DNA of 64,000 bases from Kribbella italica (GCF_014205135.1 NZ_JACHMY010000001.1:7998001-8062000); one strand, 5' to 3'. Positions 1 through 8,699 are shown, numbered from the stretch's first letter. The notes: generated by a model from the sequence alone, not told the origin. Made by a program: numbers and translations.

Positions 1-1
1 C

Positions 2-1279
2 CGCGAGGACGCCCGGGTCGCGCAGGAGCTGGCCCGTCGCTGCGGCGACACCGAAGCGCTGGTCGACGCGTTGAGCGCGGCCCACCCGGTCGAGATCGCG
101 GTCGGCGGCGGCCAGCTGTCCGACCGGCTGCTCGACCAGGCCGGTGCGCTGGCGATCGGGCTGCCGTTGACCAAGAGCGTCGTGCACGCGCGGCAGATGG
201 CGGCGATGCGCGAGCTGTTCCGCGGCAACAACGCGGCGGCGATCGAGGGCATCAGCACGCTGGTCGAGGAGGTCCGGGTCGGCGGCGCGGTGCGCTGGCT
301 GGCCGGGATCCTGATCTCGGCGACCGCGATCTACGAGCGCAGCGGCCGCGGGGCCGACGCGCTCGCCTCCGGGCACGAGTGCCTCCAGCTGATGCAGGAC
401 CTGGGCGACGAGCCCGAGGTCGGCATGGTGATCGCGGCGCGCGCCGAGTGGGCCGGCGGTACGGCGACGATGGCGCGCGAGATGGCCGAGGGGTCGCTCG
501 AGGCGGTTCGCGTGATCGGCAACGACGAGTGGACCGGTCCGGCGCTGTCCGCGGTCGGGCTGGTCGGCGTACTGGTCGGTGATCCGCAGCGCGCGGTCGA
601 GGCGTTCGACGCGATCGCGGAGTCGGGCGAGGCCGCGATGCCGTACGACCCGGCCGTGATCCCGTGGCACGCGGACTACGCCGAGGCGCTGGTCGCCTCC
701 GGCCGGCTGGACGACGCGGCCGCGCTGATCGCGGAGATCCGCGAGCGGGCCGACACGCTCGACCGCGAGGTCGTCCGGGTCGGGCTGGCACGCTCCGAGG
801 CGCTGCTGATCGCCAAGCAGGGCGACCCGGCGGCGGCGCTCGACCTGCTGGAGAAGACGATCGCGACCGCGGGGGACCACGTGTACCCCCTCGACCTCGC
901 ACGCTGCGAGCTGACCCGCGGGCGAGTCGCGCGGCAGGCGCGGCGGCGGTCGGTGGCCCGGACGGCGTTCCTGGACGCGATCGAGCAGTTCGAGCAGTAC
1001 GGCGCACCCGCCTGGCGCGAGGTCGCGGAGACGGAGCTCGCGCGGCTCGACGTACCGAGTCGCAGCCGGCAGCCGTCCGAGCTGACCGACAACGAGCTGC
1101 AGATCGTCGCGATGGTCCGCGACGGCTCCACCAACCGCGAGATCGCGGCCGCGCTGTACCTGAGCGTGAAGGCGGTCGAGTCGCAGCTCACCCGCCTGTA
1201 CCGGCGCTTCGGCGTCGCCAACCGGACCCAGCTGCTGCGCACCGTCGACCGGGGTGGAAGCGACGTCGCGCAGAGGTAA
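2..1279 (+). CDS. LuxR-family transcriptional regulator, C-terminal part (5' truncated by window)
   Basis: The frame is open from base 2 with no stop, so the gene begins upstream of the window; about 425 codons are visible. Most of the visible protein is alpha-helical, Ala/Glu/Arg-rich sequence typical of TPR-like repeats. The last 65 residues are a LuxR/GerE helix-turn-helix: LTDNELQIVAMVRDGSTNRE followed by IAAALYLSVKAVESQLTRLY. This layout fits the large MalT-like/LAL regulators, whose N-terminal ATPase would lie outside the window, or a TPR-LuxR protein. The ligand and targets cannot be read from the sequence. Stop TAA at 1277-1279. Confidence 0.85.
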   Translation, partial: REDARVAQELARRCGDTEALVDALSAAHPVEIAVGGGQLSDRLLDQAGALAIGLPLTKSVVHARQMAAMRELFRGNNAAAIEGISTLVEEVRVGGAVRWLAGILISATAIYERSGRGADALASGHECLQLMQDLGDEPEVGMVIAARAEWAGGTATMAREMAEGSLEAVRVIGNDEWTGPALSAVGLVGVLVGDPQRAVEAFDAIAESGEAAMPYDPAVIPWHADYAEALVASGRLDDAAALIAEIRERADTLDREVVRVGLARSEALLIAKQGDPAAALDLLEKTIATAGDHVYPLDLARCELTRGRVARQARRRSVARTAFLDAIEQFEQYGAPAWREVAETELARLDVPSRSRQPSELTDNELQIVAMVRDGSTNREIAAALYLSVKAVESQLTRLYRRFGVANRTQLLRTVDRGGSDVAQR

Positions 1280-1421
1280 ACCCTTGATGTGACCCGCCGG
1301 TAGCTTAATTCCCTTGCCGCTGTCGCGGCTCTGGACAAAGGTCGTTCCCACGTAGAGAGCTCGCCCCTCTGGTGGGGCGGCCGAGTGAGGCGCGGCCGCC
1401 CCCTACGTGCACACTGGCAGG

Positions 1422-1652
1422 GTGAAACTGGAACGTAAGCATGCCCTGGTGCTGATCGCGATCGCGGTCTGGAACGTCGTCACGTACGTGACCTTCATCA
1501 AGAACCTGGCCACCACGGAGGACCGCCCGACCGGGTACTACGTCGCGCACACCGTGCTGATCGTGGTCAACCTGCTGATCGCCGGGCTGCTCGGTACGTG
1601 GGGCGTGAAGGCGTACAAGGCGTCTCGGCGTACTGAGGACATCAAGGTCTGA
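1422..1652 (+). CDS. Small two-helix membrane protein, SCO4848-like
   Basis: A 76-residue protein with two hydrophobic segments (about residues 6-24 and 43-63) and a basic C-terminus, so probably two transmembrane helices. From memory it resembles the SCO4848 family of small actinobacterial membrane proteins, which also lies upstream of the sdh genes in Streptomyces; this was not checked by search. I chose GTG 1422 (MKLERKHALV) over GTG 1407 because family members start just before the first helix and a weak GGCAGG lies upstream. The 3' end overlaps the convergent AraC gene by 11 bases. Function unknown. Confidence 0.7.
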   Translation: MKLERKHALVLIAIAVWNVVTYVTFIKNLATTEDRPTGYYVAHTVLIVVNLLIAGLLGTWGVKAYKASRRTEDIKV

Positions 1653-2445
1653 CGAAGCTGCTCGGAGTCACACCGAGCATGCGGCGGAAGTGCCTGGTCA
1701 GGTGGGACTGGTCGTAGAAGCCGGCCAGCGTCGCGACCTCGGCGGCCGGGCGGCCCTCCAGTAGGTAGCGTCGGGCCAGGTCGACGCGGCGGCCGGTCAG
1801 GTACCGGTGGGGCGGCATGCCGAACTCCCGGCTGAACGCGCGGACCAGGTGCGCCGGATGCGCGTGCACCAGCGTCGACGCCTCGTCCAGCGTGATCCCG
1901 CCCGGCAGGTGCGCGTCCAGCACCTCGCGTAGCCGGCTGGCGACTCCCGCGTCCCGGCGGTCAGGCGGTGCGATGACCTGGCGCCTGAGGTGCTGGCGCA
2001 GTCGCTCCTCGATCAGGGTGAGGCGGCTCTCGGCCTCCAGCGGCTCCTGGCCCAGAGCCAGTACGCCGTGCAGCTGCTCGATGCGCTGCCGGAGCAGGGG
2101 GTCGAGCAACTCCGGCTGGTCGACCGCAGCGCCGGTCAGCTCGGTGCCGAGCCGGTCGGGCTCCAGGTAGAGCACCCGCTTGCGAAATCCCTCCGGGCGG
2201 ACCGAGCGGCCGTCGTGCGGCACGTTGGGCGGCAGGATCGACACCTGCGCGCGGCTCAGGTCGTGCTCGCGCTGGTCCAGGTCGTACCGGACGACGCCCT
2301 CGTCGACGAGCAGGATGGTCCACGCGTCGTGGGTGTGACTCGGGTACGCGTGCGACGGGAAGTAGGCGTGCAGGACCTCGACGACACCGTTCAGTCCCGG
2401 TCGCCAGGCCCTGACCTGCGCACTCGCGCTCACCCTTCGGAACAC
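1642..2445 (-). CDS. AraC-family transcriptional regulator
   Basis: 267 residues. The N-terminal half carries a cupin-like ligand domain (HTHDAWTILLVDEG near residues 37-50 and the PPNVPHDG turn near 80), and residues about 165-267 form the double helix-turn-helix of AraC proteins, ending in AGFYDQSHLTRHFRRMLGVT. It is divergent from the M55 peptidase gene, with only 43 bases between the start codons, so that gene is a plausible target. The inducer is unknown. Length and domain order are normal for the AraC_binding plus HTH_18 architecture. Confidence 0.9.
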   Translation of the reverse strand: MFRRVSASAQVRAWRPGLNGVVEVLHAYFPSHAYPSHTHDAWTILLVDEGVVRYDLDQREHDLSRAQVSILPPNVPHDGRSVRPEGFRKRVLYLEPDRLGTELTGAAVDQPELLDPLLRQRIEQLHGVLALGQEPLEAESRLTLIEERLRQHLRRQVIAPPDRRDAGVASRLREVLDAHLPGGITLDEASTLVHAHPAHLVRAFSREFGMPPHRYLTGRRVDLARRYLLEGRPAAEVATLAGFYDQSHLTRHFRRMLGVTPSSFVRP

Positions 2446-2488
2446 TACGCTTGCCTGCGGACGGCTGCGGAGAGGGCGGGGGACTCGG

Positions 2489-3388
2489 GTGAAGGTCTAC
2501 ATCAGCGCGGACATGGAAGGCATCACCGGCCTGGTCGACGCGGAGGACGTCCAGCCACCCGGCCGCGACTACGAACGCGGCCGCGGCCTGATGACCGAGG
2601 ACGTCAACGCCGCCGTCCGCGGCGCGTACGCCGCCGGCGCGTCGTACGTGCTGGTCAACGACGCCCACGGCCCGATGCGCAACCTGCTGCCCGACCTGCT
2701 TGACCCGCGCGCCCTGCTGATCAAGGGCCGCCCGAAGCCGATGGGCATGATCGAAGGCCTCACTGTGGACTTCGACGCCGTGGTCTGCGTGGGCTTCCAC
2801 GCCCGCGCCGGGACTCTCGGCGTCCTCAGCCACAGCTTCATGGGCCACGAGATCGAGGACATCTGGCTCGACGACAAGCTGACCGGCGAGATCGGCCTCC
2901 TGCACGCGGCGGCATCGACGTACGGCGTCCCCGTCGCCGCCCTCACCGGGGACAACACCGCCTGCACCGAAGCGACGGCCTGGGACTCCCAGATCCACAC
3001 CTACCCCGTCAAACAGGCCAAAGACCGCTTCGCCGCCCAACTGGTCCCGGTCGCCGAGTCCCGCTCCGGCATCGAACAGACCGTCCAGAGAGCACTCACA
3101 ACTCTCCCCACGAGGCCCGACCCCGCCAGGCCAGCCTCCGCCAGGCCCGCCGCCGCTCCCGCCCTCGCCGCCGAGGCTGATTCGCCGGCCCTCTCCAAGA
3201 CCGTCCACCAGCTCACCGTCCGCTGGCAGTCCGCTTCAGTCGCCTCTCACCTCCTCGCCATCCCTGGCCTCGAAAAAACCGACGACCGCACCATCACAAC
3301 CCAGGGCGACATGCTCCACCTCTACCGCCTCTTCAACCTCTACCTCCGCGTCGCCACCGCCGTCACCAGCAATCCGCCGTATTGCTAA
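2489..3388 (+). CDS. M55-family D-aminopeptidase (DppA-like)
   Basis: 299 residues starting at GTG 2489. It matches zinc-dependent D-aminopeptidases of family M55. ISADMEG gives the metal ligands D8 and E10, VNDAHG gives H60, VGFHARAG gives H104, and SHS gives H115, the family nucleophile; E134 fits the last ligand. The enzyme would remove N-terminal D-amino acids from peptides such as D-Ala-D-Ala. An Ala/Pro-rich stretch at about residues 203-236 looks like a disordered insertion in the C-terminal half. Codon use becomes pyrimidine-rich after about 3000. It is divergent from the AraC regulator. Confidence 0.88.
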   Translation: MKVYISADMEGITGLVDAEDVQPPGRDYERGRGLMTEDVNAAVRGAYAAGASYVLVNDAHGPMRNLLPDLLDPRALLIKGRPKPMGMIEGLTVDFDAVVCVGFHARAGTLGVLSHSFMGHEIEDIWLDDKLTGEIGLLHAAASTYGVPVAALTGDNTACTEATAWDSQIHTYPVKQAKDRFAAQLVPVAESRSGIEQTVQRALTTLPTRPDPARPASARPAAAPALAAEADSPALSKTVHQLTVRWQSASVASHLLAIPGLEKTDDRTITTQGDMLHLYRLFNLYLRVATAVTSNPPYC

Positions 3389-3433
3389 GAACGTACAAGC
3401 CAGCGGGCCGTCCGACGCGGCAAGTTGGAGCCT

Positions 3434-3856
3434 GTGGATGAACAGATCAGATTCGACACCAAGCTCGCGGTGCTGCTGCGGGACGACTTGGCGACCTGGC
3501 AACGGCTGAACGTGACGGCGTTCCTCGTGTCCGGCCTGGCCGCGACGATGCCCGAGCTCACCGGGCTGCCGTACGAGGACGCCGACGGTACGCCGTACCT
3601 CCCGATGTTCCGCCAGCCTGTGCTCGTGTTCGAGGGGTCCAAGGAACAGATGACGGTCTCGCACGGGCGAGTGCTCGGGCGGGAGCTGAAGCACTCGGTC
3701 TTCACCGCCGATCTGTTTGCCACCGGCAACGATCGCGACAACCGCGCGGCCGTGAAAGCGGTCCGGCAGGGCGAGCTCGACCTGGTCGGGATCGCCCTGC
3801 ACGGCCCGAAGAACGCCGTGGACAAGGTGCTCAAGGGTGCGCGGATGCACCCCTGA
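3434..3856 (+). CDS. DUF2000-family protein
   Basis: About 140 residues with the DUF2000 layout: FDTKLAVLLRDDLATWQRLN at the start, a VFEG strand, and a C-terminal VGIALHGPKNAVDKVLKG. The family has unknown biochemical function and a fold related to peptidyl-tRNA hydrolase 2. Start choice is uncertain: GTG 3434 follows a TTGGAG sequence, while TTG 3425 is also in frame. The TGA stop at 3854-3856 abuts the stop of the convergent sigma gene with no gap. Confidence 0.8.
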   Translation: MDEQIRFDTKLAVLLRDDLATWQRLNVTAFLVSGLAATMPELTGLPYEDADGTPYLPMFRQPVLVFEGSKEQMTVSHGRVLGRELKHSVFTADLFATGNDRDNRAAVKAVRQGELDLVGIALHGPKNAVDKVLKGARMHP

Positions 3857-4927
3857 CTACCGAGGCTCGAACGATCGCCAGGTCGCACCCCGGTCGGTGC
3901 TGGTCGCGACCGACCGGCCTTGGTCCAGATTCTGCGGACCGGTCGCAACCAGCCCGTAGAGGAGCCTGTCGTCGCCCTGCAGCGAGTTCAGGGCGGCGAC
4001 CACGGAGCGGCCGGTGAACTCGCCGCTCGGGCTGATCCGGTAGCTGGAGGGCTTGGTCTCATCGCTGTCGCGACCAAGGAGCAGGGCCGTGCCGTCGCTG
4101 AACGCCAGCGGACCACCGTCCCGAAAGTCCGGAGGATCTTGCACCGTCCGCCAGGTCCGGCCGGCGTCGGTGGACAGGCGGACGGCTTCGATCTTCTCCA
4201 GCGTCGCCCCGTCACCCCATGAGGTCGCGACGGCGGTCTGCCCGTTCTGGCTGACGGCCAGGGTGCTGGCCGGGTTTTCGGGGTCCAGCGGCGCGTGCTT
4301 CCAGGTCCGGCCGCGGTCGTCGGTCCAGGCGATGTCGCTGCGTGATCCGCTGAGCCATTCGCCGGTGACCACCCACCAGCGGCCGGTTGCGTCCCGGACC
4401 GGCGCGCGGGGGTTGACCTGCCCCTCGACCTCGATGTCGTCCGCGAACTCCTGTACGAGTGGCGCGAGCCGTGCCCGCCCTCGGGTCAGCCGGGCTTTGA
4501 CCGTGCCTTCCGGCACCCCGAGCTGGATCGCGACCTCCCGCACCGGCAGGTCGACGATGTGGTGCAGCGTGATCGCTTCCCGCTGCTCCAGCGGCAGCTG
4601 CCGCAGCGCGTCGACTAGGTGCACGTGGTCAGGCGACAGACCCGGTACGTCGATAGGCGGGGTCGAGGCGGCCTCCTTGGCCAGCAACCCGCGGTAGCGG
4701 TTCAGGCGGCGGAAGCGGCTGCGCACCACGTTCAGCGCGACCACGCGCAGCCAGGCCTCCGGGTTGTCCACGGCGGCGAACCGGCGCGGCTTCTCCACCG
4801 CTCGCACGAACGCCTCCTGGACAGCGTCTTCGGCCTCGCCGAGATTCCCGCAGATCGCGTACAGCTGCGCGACCAGGCGGCGGTAGCAGCCGTCGTACAG
4901 GTCACGCAGGCTCTCGTCCTGGGTCAT
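3857..4927 (-). CDS. ECF sigma factor fused to a BNR/sialidase-like C-terminal domain
   Basis: 356 residues. Residues about 10-75 form sigma region 2 (EAEDAVQEAFVRAVEKPRRF) and about 100-155 form region 4 (QLPLEQREAITLHHIVDLPV, then a helix-turn-helix). The part up to ARLAPLVQEFADDIEVEG is a complete SigE-like ECF sigma factor. The remaining 190 residues carry three Asp-box motifs of the S-x-D-x-G-x-T-W type (DDRGRTW, STDAGRTW, STDRGATW), as in BNR/sialidase beta-propellers, with no membrane helix or signal between. In relatives a BNR protein is usually a separate, exported product, so this may be a true fusion or the result of a deletion joining two genes. No anti-sigma gene is adjacent. Confidence 0.85.
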   Translation of the reverse strand: MTQDESLRDLYDGCYRRLVAQLYAICGNLGEAEDAVQEAFVRAVEKPRRFAAVDNPEAWLRVVALNVVRSRFRRLNRYRGLLAKEAASTPPIDVPGLSPDHVHLVDALRQLPLEQREAITLHHIVDLPVREVAIQLGVPEGTVKARLTRGRARLAPLVQEFADDIEVEGQVNPRAPVRDATGRWWVVTGEWLSGSRSDIAWTDDRGRTWKHAPLDPENPASTLAVSQNGQTAVATSWGDGATLEKIEAVRLSTDAGRTWRTVQDPPDFRDGGPLAFSDGTALLLGRDSDETKPSSYRISPSGEFTGRSVVAALNSLQGDDRLLYGLVATGPQNLDQGRSVATSTDRGATWRSFEPR

Positions 4928-5023
4928 TCACACCCACCCCTTGTTCGCTGTTCACGGTGGGACGACTCCCGGCGGTGGCCGGTTGGTTGCAGGTTGGCTC
5001 GGTTGTTTCGTGAACACAGCACA

Positions 5024-5055
5024 GCGCCCCGGAGACCAAGTGGTCTCCGGGGCGC
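5024..5055 (-). terminator. Intrinsic terminator after the I36 inhibitor gene
   Basis: A perfect 15-bp stem, GCGCCCCGGAGACCA (5024-5038) pairing with TGGTCTCCGGGGCGC (5041-5055), with a two-base spacer. It lies 17 bases past the stop codon of the minus-strand secreted inhibitor gene. No U-tract follows, which is usual in actinobacteria. Confidence 0.85.
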
Positions 5056-5072
5056 CGTGAGCGACGTTCAGG

Positions 5073-5447
5073 TCAGCAGACGAACTGGAAGCTCTCCGCG
5101 TCGTTGTCGAAGCCGACCTGCTCCAGGTTGGAGTAGTTCGTGTTCGCGGCCAGGTCGACCGAGCGGCCGGCGAAGTTGTCGTCGGCGTACAGCCGGATCG
5201 TGCAGGCGGTCTCGTTGCGGACCGACGAGATCTCGTTGTCGCCGTCCCAGCCGTCGATGTCACAGCCGTCCGGGCAGTTGGCGGGCGTCGCGTCGACGTA
5301 CTGGCTGCCGGTGAAGTCCGGGTCCTCCCACATCCGGACGTTCCCGGCGGCCGGTGCGGCCTCGGCCGCGTTCGCCGGGCTGATGGCGCCGAATCCCGCG
5401 ACGGCGAGTCCACACGCCAGGGTGGCTGCTACACGCTTGCGGTACAT
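5073..5447 (-). CDS. Secreted peptidase-inhibitor family I36 / beta-gamma crystallin-like protein
   Basis: 124 residues: an N-terminal Sec signal peptide (basic MYRKR, hydrophobic core, cleavage near ANA-AEA at about residue 27) and a compact domain of about 95 residues. The MWEDPDFTGSQY and LYADDNFAGRSVDL repeats are the two Greek-key motifs of the I36/crystallin family, and four cysteines could form two disulfides. Family I36 includes the Streptomyces metalloproteinase inhibitor SMPI; some members only bind calcium. A GAAGGAG-like site precedes the start. Exported, monocistronic, with a strong terminator downstream. Confidence 0.85.
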   Translation of the reverse strand: MYRKRVAATLACGLAVAGFGAISPANAAEAAPAAGNVRMWEDPDFTGSQYVDATPANCPDGCDIDGWDGDNEISSVRNETACTIRLYADDNFAGRSVDLAANTNYSNLEQVGFDNDAESFQFVC

Positions 5448-5709
5448 GTCGCTCCTTCTGTCAGCGGATCTAACGGAACGCCTTCCAGCTAAGGCGGCCC
5501 CGGTGTCAGCCCGCTGTCACCTGACTGTCGACACACACCCGCGCGCTGTCCGAGACCTGTACGCCGAACGGTCGTTGCGCAGCCGACATGTTCACCTCGG
5601 TACGACGGTGTACCGCGTGCGCGCGGGGGCACATGCCGAACCCCCGGGGCCCATCAGGGCCTCGAGGGTTCAGCAGAGGAATTCGAGTGCTGTTGATGCC
5701 GGCCGAACG

Positions 5710-5907
5710 TCAGAGACGACCAGCGACAGCGAATGCGGTGAGCGCCAGGATCAGCGATGTGACGCCCGTCAGCGCCTCGGCGAGCCGGCGACGGTGCAGT
5801 CGGAACCAGCGCAACCGTAGACGGTCCACGAGGGCGTAGAACGACGCGCGCGGAGCAGCCGACTGGTCGGCGACCGCCGGCTGCGGAGATTCAAGCGTGG
5901 TGAGCAC
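5710..5907 (-). CDS. Possible small single-pass membrane protein
   Basis: A 65-codon frame from GTG 5907 to the stop at 5710. The C-terminal 22 residues (ALTGVTSLILALTAFAVAGR) are hydrophobic, preceded by an Arg-rich stretch that would face the cytoplasm. A GGAAGA lies about 10 bases upstream. The frame is open further 5' but that extension looks non-coding. I recognise no family, so this is a weak call. Confidence 0.3.
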   Translation of the reverse strand: MLTTLESPQPAVADQSAAPRASFYALVDRLRLRWFRLHRRRLAEALTGVTSLILALTAFAVAGRL

Positions 5908-6243
5908 GGGAAATATCTTCCCCAGCAAGTTGCCACGGGCGACTGTCTGCACCCAAGAAGAGAGGGTCACCACGTGCCGCCTCGGGCAAACCTCACAAGT
6001 ACGCAACGACCGGTTGGGTTGCATCGACGCCCATCACGTCGCCACTGCCGCCGATAAGCACTCGCTCAAGAAGATTGATGTATCAAACCATGCCCTGCGA
6101 GGCGACTGAAGGGTTCGATTTGATACGCGGTTCGACTCCCGTGACCCGCGCAAAGCACGCACAGCTCCCAGGCGGGATCACAACTTTACGGTGTACTGGT
6201 CCGGCGACCAGAAGGTCCACCGGGGGACCGGGAAGGGGATGGC
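5908..6243. other. Gene-free stretch at the left edge of the lower-GC island, with a tRNA-3'-like fragment
   Basis: No credible gene. GC drops visibly here compared with the flanks. Bases 6126-6152 (CGCGGTTCGACTCCCGTG then ACCCGCGCA) look like the T-arm and acceptor end of a tRNA, similar to the 3' end of tRNA-Gly, but one T-stem pair mismatches and no matching 5' acceptor, D-arm or anticodon arm is present upstream. It could be an attachment-site remnant of a tRNA-integrating element or a coincidence. Confidence 0.35.
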
Positions 6244-6711
6244 GTGAGCAACACTTTGACGGGCTTCTACGAGCGCGAGACTGTCAAGGTCACCTCGGGT
6301 GGTGATCTGGTGGCTCTGCTGGACAAGGTCGGTGCGCTTGCTCGCCCGACGTGGCTCCAGCTTGAGTCGCCCGCTCATGAGGTCCTGACGATTGGTCTGG
6401 GGCAGGACTTCAGCTCACTGAGGTTCAGTGAGGGCCTGGACGCGGGCGACGAGCTGTACCGCTCCGTGGGCACGCTCGCGGAGCCCATGGACGCCGAGTT
6501 CGACATGGGGTCTGTGCCGACAAGGATGGATACCGATAGCGCGATTCCAACGGCCGAGGCTCGGGCTGCGGCGATCGAATTCCTGAGCACCGGCCAGCGG
6601 CCGAATGCCGTGGCGTGGACAGTTGTGCCGATGCCGGACGGGGAGCCCGATCCAGTCGATGGCTGGGACGCCTTCGCCACAATCAATGGCTTACTGAAAG
6701 GCCAGGGCTAG
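6244..6711 (+). CDS. Imm1-family immunity protein (lone copy)
   Basis: 155 residues from GTG 6244. The C-terminal part, EARAAAIEFLSTGQRPNAVAW, is the signature of Imm1 immunity proteins, which neutralise deaminase toxins of polymorphic toxin systems; the central LTIGLGQDFSSLRF strand region also fits. No toxin gene lies next to it: the nearest is the deaminase gene 3 kb downstream, which already has its own Imm1 gene at 10715. It may protect against a related toxin from other strains. GC content is lower than in the housekeeping genes around the window. Confidence 0.72.
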   Translation: MSNTLTGFYERETVKVTSGGDLVALLDKVGALARPTWLQLESPAHEVLTIGLGQDFSSLRFSEGLDAGDELYRSVGTLAEPMDAEFDMGSVPTRMDTDSAIPTAEARAAAIEFLSTGQRPNAVAWTVVPMPDGEPDPVDGWDAFATINGLLKGQG

Positions 6712-6772
6712 CGATCCTGCGTGCGGATGATTTCGCTAGGCTGACTACCTAGCGACCAAGGGAGAGACACGC

Positions 6773-7108
6773 GTGTCCGACGCCACTTACGTTGTAGGCA
6801 TCACCACGACCGACAGCGAAGAGGCCGCGGAGACCCTCGCCGCAGGCCTGGTACGAGACGAGCTGGCCGCTTGCGTCCAGATCTCAAGCCCGATCAAGAG
6901 CTTCTATCGGTGGGAGGGCGCCGTCCAGACCGACACTGAGTGGCAGCTCTGGATCAAGACCACCGGCGAGCTGGCCGAAGTCGTTACCAGCTGGATTCGC
7001 GAGCATCACAGCTACGACGTCCCGGAGCTTGTCTTCCTGCCGGTCACGGCCGGCAATCCCGACTACTTGAAGTGGATTACGAACGAGACGCGCTCAAGCC
7101 AGCCGTGA
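6773..7108 (+). CDS. cutA: CutA1 divalent-cation tolerance protein
   Basis: 111 residues, the usual CutA size. It carries the family core: VGITTTDSEEAAETLAAGLV, DELAACVQI, SFYRWEG, and the C-terminal YDVPELVFLPVTAGNPDYLKW. CutA proteins form trimers with a ferredoxin-like fold and have been linked to copper tolerance, although the role in actinobacteria is not established. GTG start 6773 follows a GGGAGAG ribosome-binding site. The last 32 bases overlap the convergent XRE regulator gene. Confidence 0.92.
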   Translation: MSDATYVVGITTTDSEEAAETLAAGLVRDELAACVQISSPIKSFYRWEGAVQTDTEWQLWIKTTGELAEVVTSWIREHHSYDVPELVFLPVTAGNPDYLKWITNETRSSQP

Positions 7109-8573
7109 TCTGACGCCGCAGCCGCAGTGCCGGTGTTGTCCCGGCGGGCAAGCTCGATGCCAGATCTTCCAGCTTCTTGCGAGCGAAGTTGGCCTCGGTG
7201 CGCGTGACGATCCGGATTGCGCTTTGACTGAGGTCGCCAGCTTTCTCGAAGTCGCGGGCATGCGCCGCCGCTGTCGCCAGCTCGGCCAGCACCAGTCCAC
7301 GCACCTTGTTGTCGCCAAGTGAAAGCGATCCGAGGAGCGAGTTGGCCGCGGCGTCCGCCTCGCTGTGGTTCAGCCGGGTGTACGTCGCGACCGTTGAGCT
7401 ACCGAGTCGGCTGGCAGTGAAGAAGCCGGTCCAGGGACGTTCGGTCCGCGGGCTGGCGAAGTCGAAGGCGGTCATCGCCCGGTCGAGGGCGCGGAGTGAT
7501 GTGGTCGACTCGCCGGAGCGAGCAGTTTCCTCCGCGAGGCGGATGGCGATCCACGACCGAGTGGCCGGCGCGTTCATGCCACTGACTGCCGACTCGGCCC
7601 GCTCGAGCATGCCGACTGCGGATCGACTGTCGCCGCGACCGGCCGCCAGGTAGCTCCAGTAACCGAGGGCACAGGCGGCGAGCGCGCCGTCGCCGGTCTG
7701 GTTGGCCAGCTGCAAGGCGCGTCGCCAGGCATTCACGGCTGGCTCGGCCGAGCCGAGATCGAAGTGCATCCAGCCAAGCAGTGCGTCGCTTTCCCCCATC
7801 GCCACCAGCAGACGATCGCGCAGGTTGGATTGCTGGGTGTTGGCGAGGAGCGAGTCGAGCATCTGCCGGTGCTTCTGGAGGTCTCGCAAGATGTCGCGTG
7901 CCGGGCGCGTCTCCTCGGCCGTATAAAACTCTGCGGTCCGGTCTTCGACCAACTGCACGGTTGTGCGGTCGACGACGCGACCGCGCAGAACGCTGTCACT
8001 GAGGCGCTGCCATGGGGTGTCGGACAGCCAACTGCTGCTGGCGGCGACGACCGCCCCAGCGGTCTTGAACAAGTCTCTCCGGCGCACGTCGGGTCCTTCG
8101 TGGTCGGGCGGGTAACTTCTTTCCAGGTTAGAGACTTTTTCAATGTCGTTACATGCATCAGATGCTTTATGACTGAGCGTGAACCACAGCAAACGCGGCG
8201 GAATCTGCAACGCGTGCGCCCAGCGATCGAGCTTGTCCAGGTCGTGCACGGGCGTCTTGCTGCGCTCGATGCGGCTGACCTGGCCCTGGGTGAGTCCGAG
8301 CCACTGCCCGACAAGGGCCTGCGTCGGCTCCGGCCGTTGGAGTTTGCGGTAGCTGAGGAGCAGTTGGCCGAAGTGGCGCTCGGCGGCAGCGGCCAGTAAC
8401 GCGGAATCCTGCCAGAAGTCATCAGGCAAGGTAGGAGCGACCAGGATCAGGTCCGGAGCGCGCCGAAGGCACGGCCCACACTGATCATCACGGTTGTCCG
8501 CTGCCAGATGCGCGCCGCATGACCGACAGGCTCGCCTCTCCGGACGCGTCACCCTTCCAACACTACCGGTCAC
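7077..8573 (-). CDS. XRE-type regulator with N-terminal zinc ribbon and TPR region
   Basis: 498 residues. A four-cysteine zinc ribbon (C16, C19, C32, C35) opens the protein. Residues about 85-140 are a Cro/CI-type helix-turn-helix (LGLTQGQVSRIERSK). Residues 165-498 hold an RRRDLFKTAG segment and then helical TPR-like repeats that may bind a peptide or signal. This architecture is common in actinomycetes, where such regulators sit next to small genes of unknown function. It is divergent from the two coupled microprotein genes at 8700 and 8789. Start GTG 8573 is uncertain; GTG 8552 is in frame. Confidence 0.82.
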   Translation of the reverse strand: MTGSVGRVTRPERRACRSCGAHLAADNRDDQCGPCLRRAPDLILVAPTLPDDFWQDSALLAAAAERHFGQLLLSYRKLQRPEPTQALVGQWLGLTQGQVSRIERSKTPVHDLDKLDRWAHALQIPPRLLWFTLSHKASDACNDIEKVSNLERSYPPDHEGPDVRRRDLFKTAGAVVAASSSWLSDTPWQRLSDSVLRGRVVDRTTVQLVEDRTAEFYTAEETRPARDILRDLQKHRQMLDSLLANTQQSNLRDRLLVAMGESDALLGWMHFDLGSAEPAVNAWRRALQLANQTGDGALAACALGYWSYLAAGRGDSRSAVGMLERAESAVSGMNAPATRSWIAIRLAEETARSGESTTSLRALDRAMTAFDFASPRTERPWTGFFTASRLGSSTVATYTRLNHSEADAAANSLLGSLSLGDNKVRGLVLAELATAAAHARDFEKAGDLSQSAIRIVTRTEANFARKKLEDLASSLPAGTTPALRLRRQITAGLSASRS

Positions 8574-8699
8574 CGACGCTCATATGTACGACACGCATAT
8601 CCGCAGATAGGCGTATGCGCCGGTGTCGTTTCCCATCACCGAGCGTCATTGGATGGTTGTCCTCCGACAACCGACTTGCTCGACGGGGATGTGTGGACC

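Noticed and set aside
5588..5839. 83-codon plus-strand frame
   Set aside because: Arg/Ser-rich, no ribosome-binding site, no resemblance to a protein family; overlaps the slightly better minus-strand candidate.
6126..6152. Complete tRNA gene
   Set aside because: Only a T-arm and acceptor-like end is present; there is no partner acceptor strand, D-arm or anticodon arm in the preceding 90 bases, and one T-stem pair mismatches.
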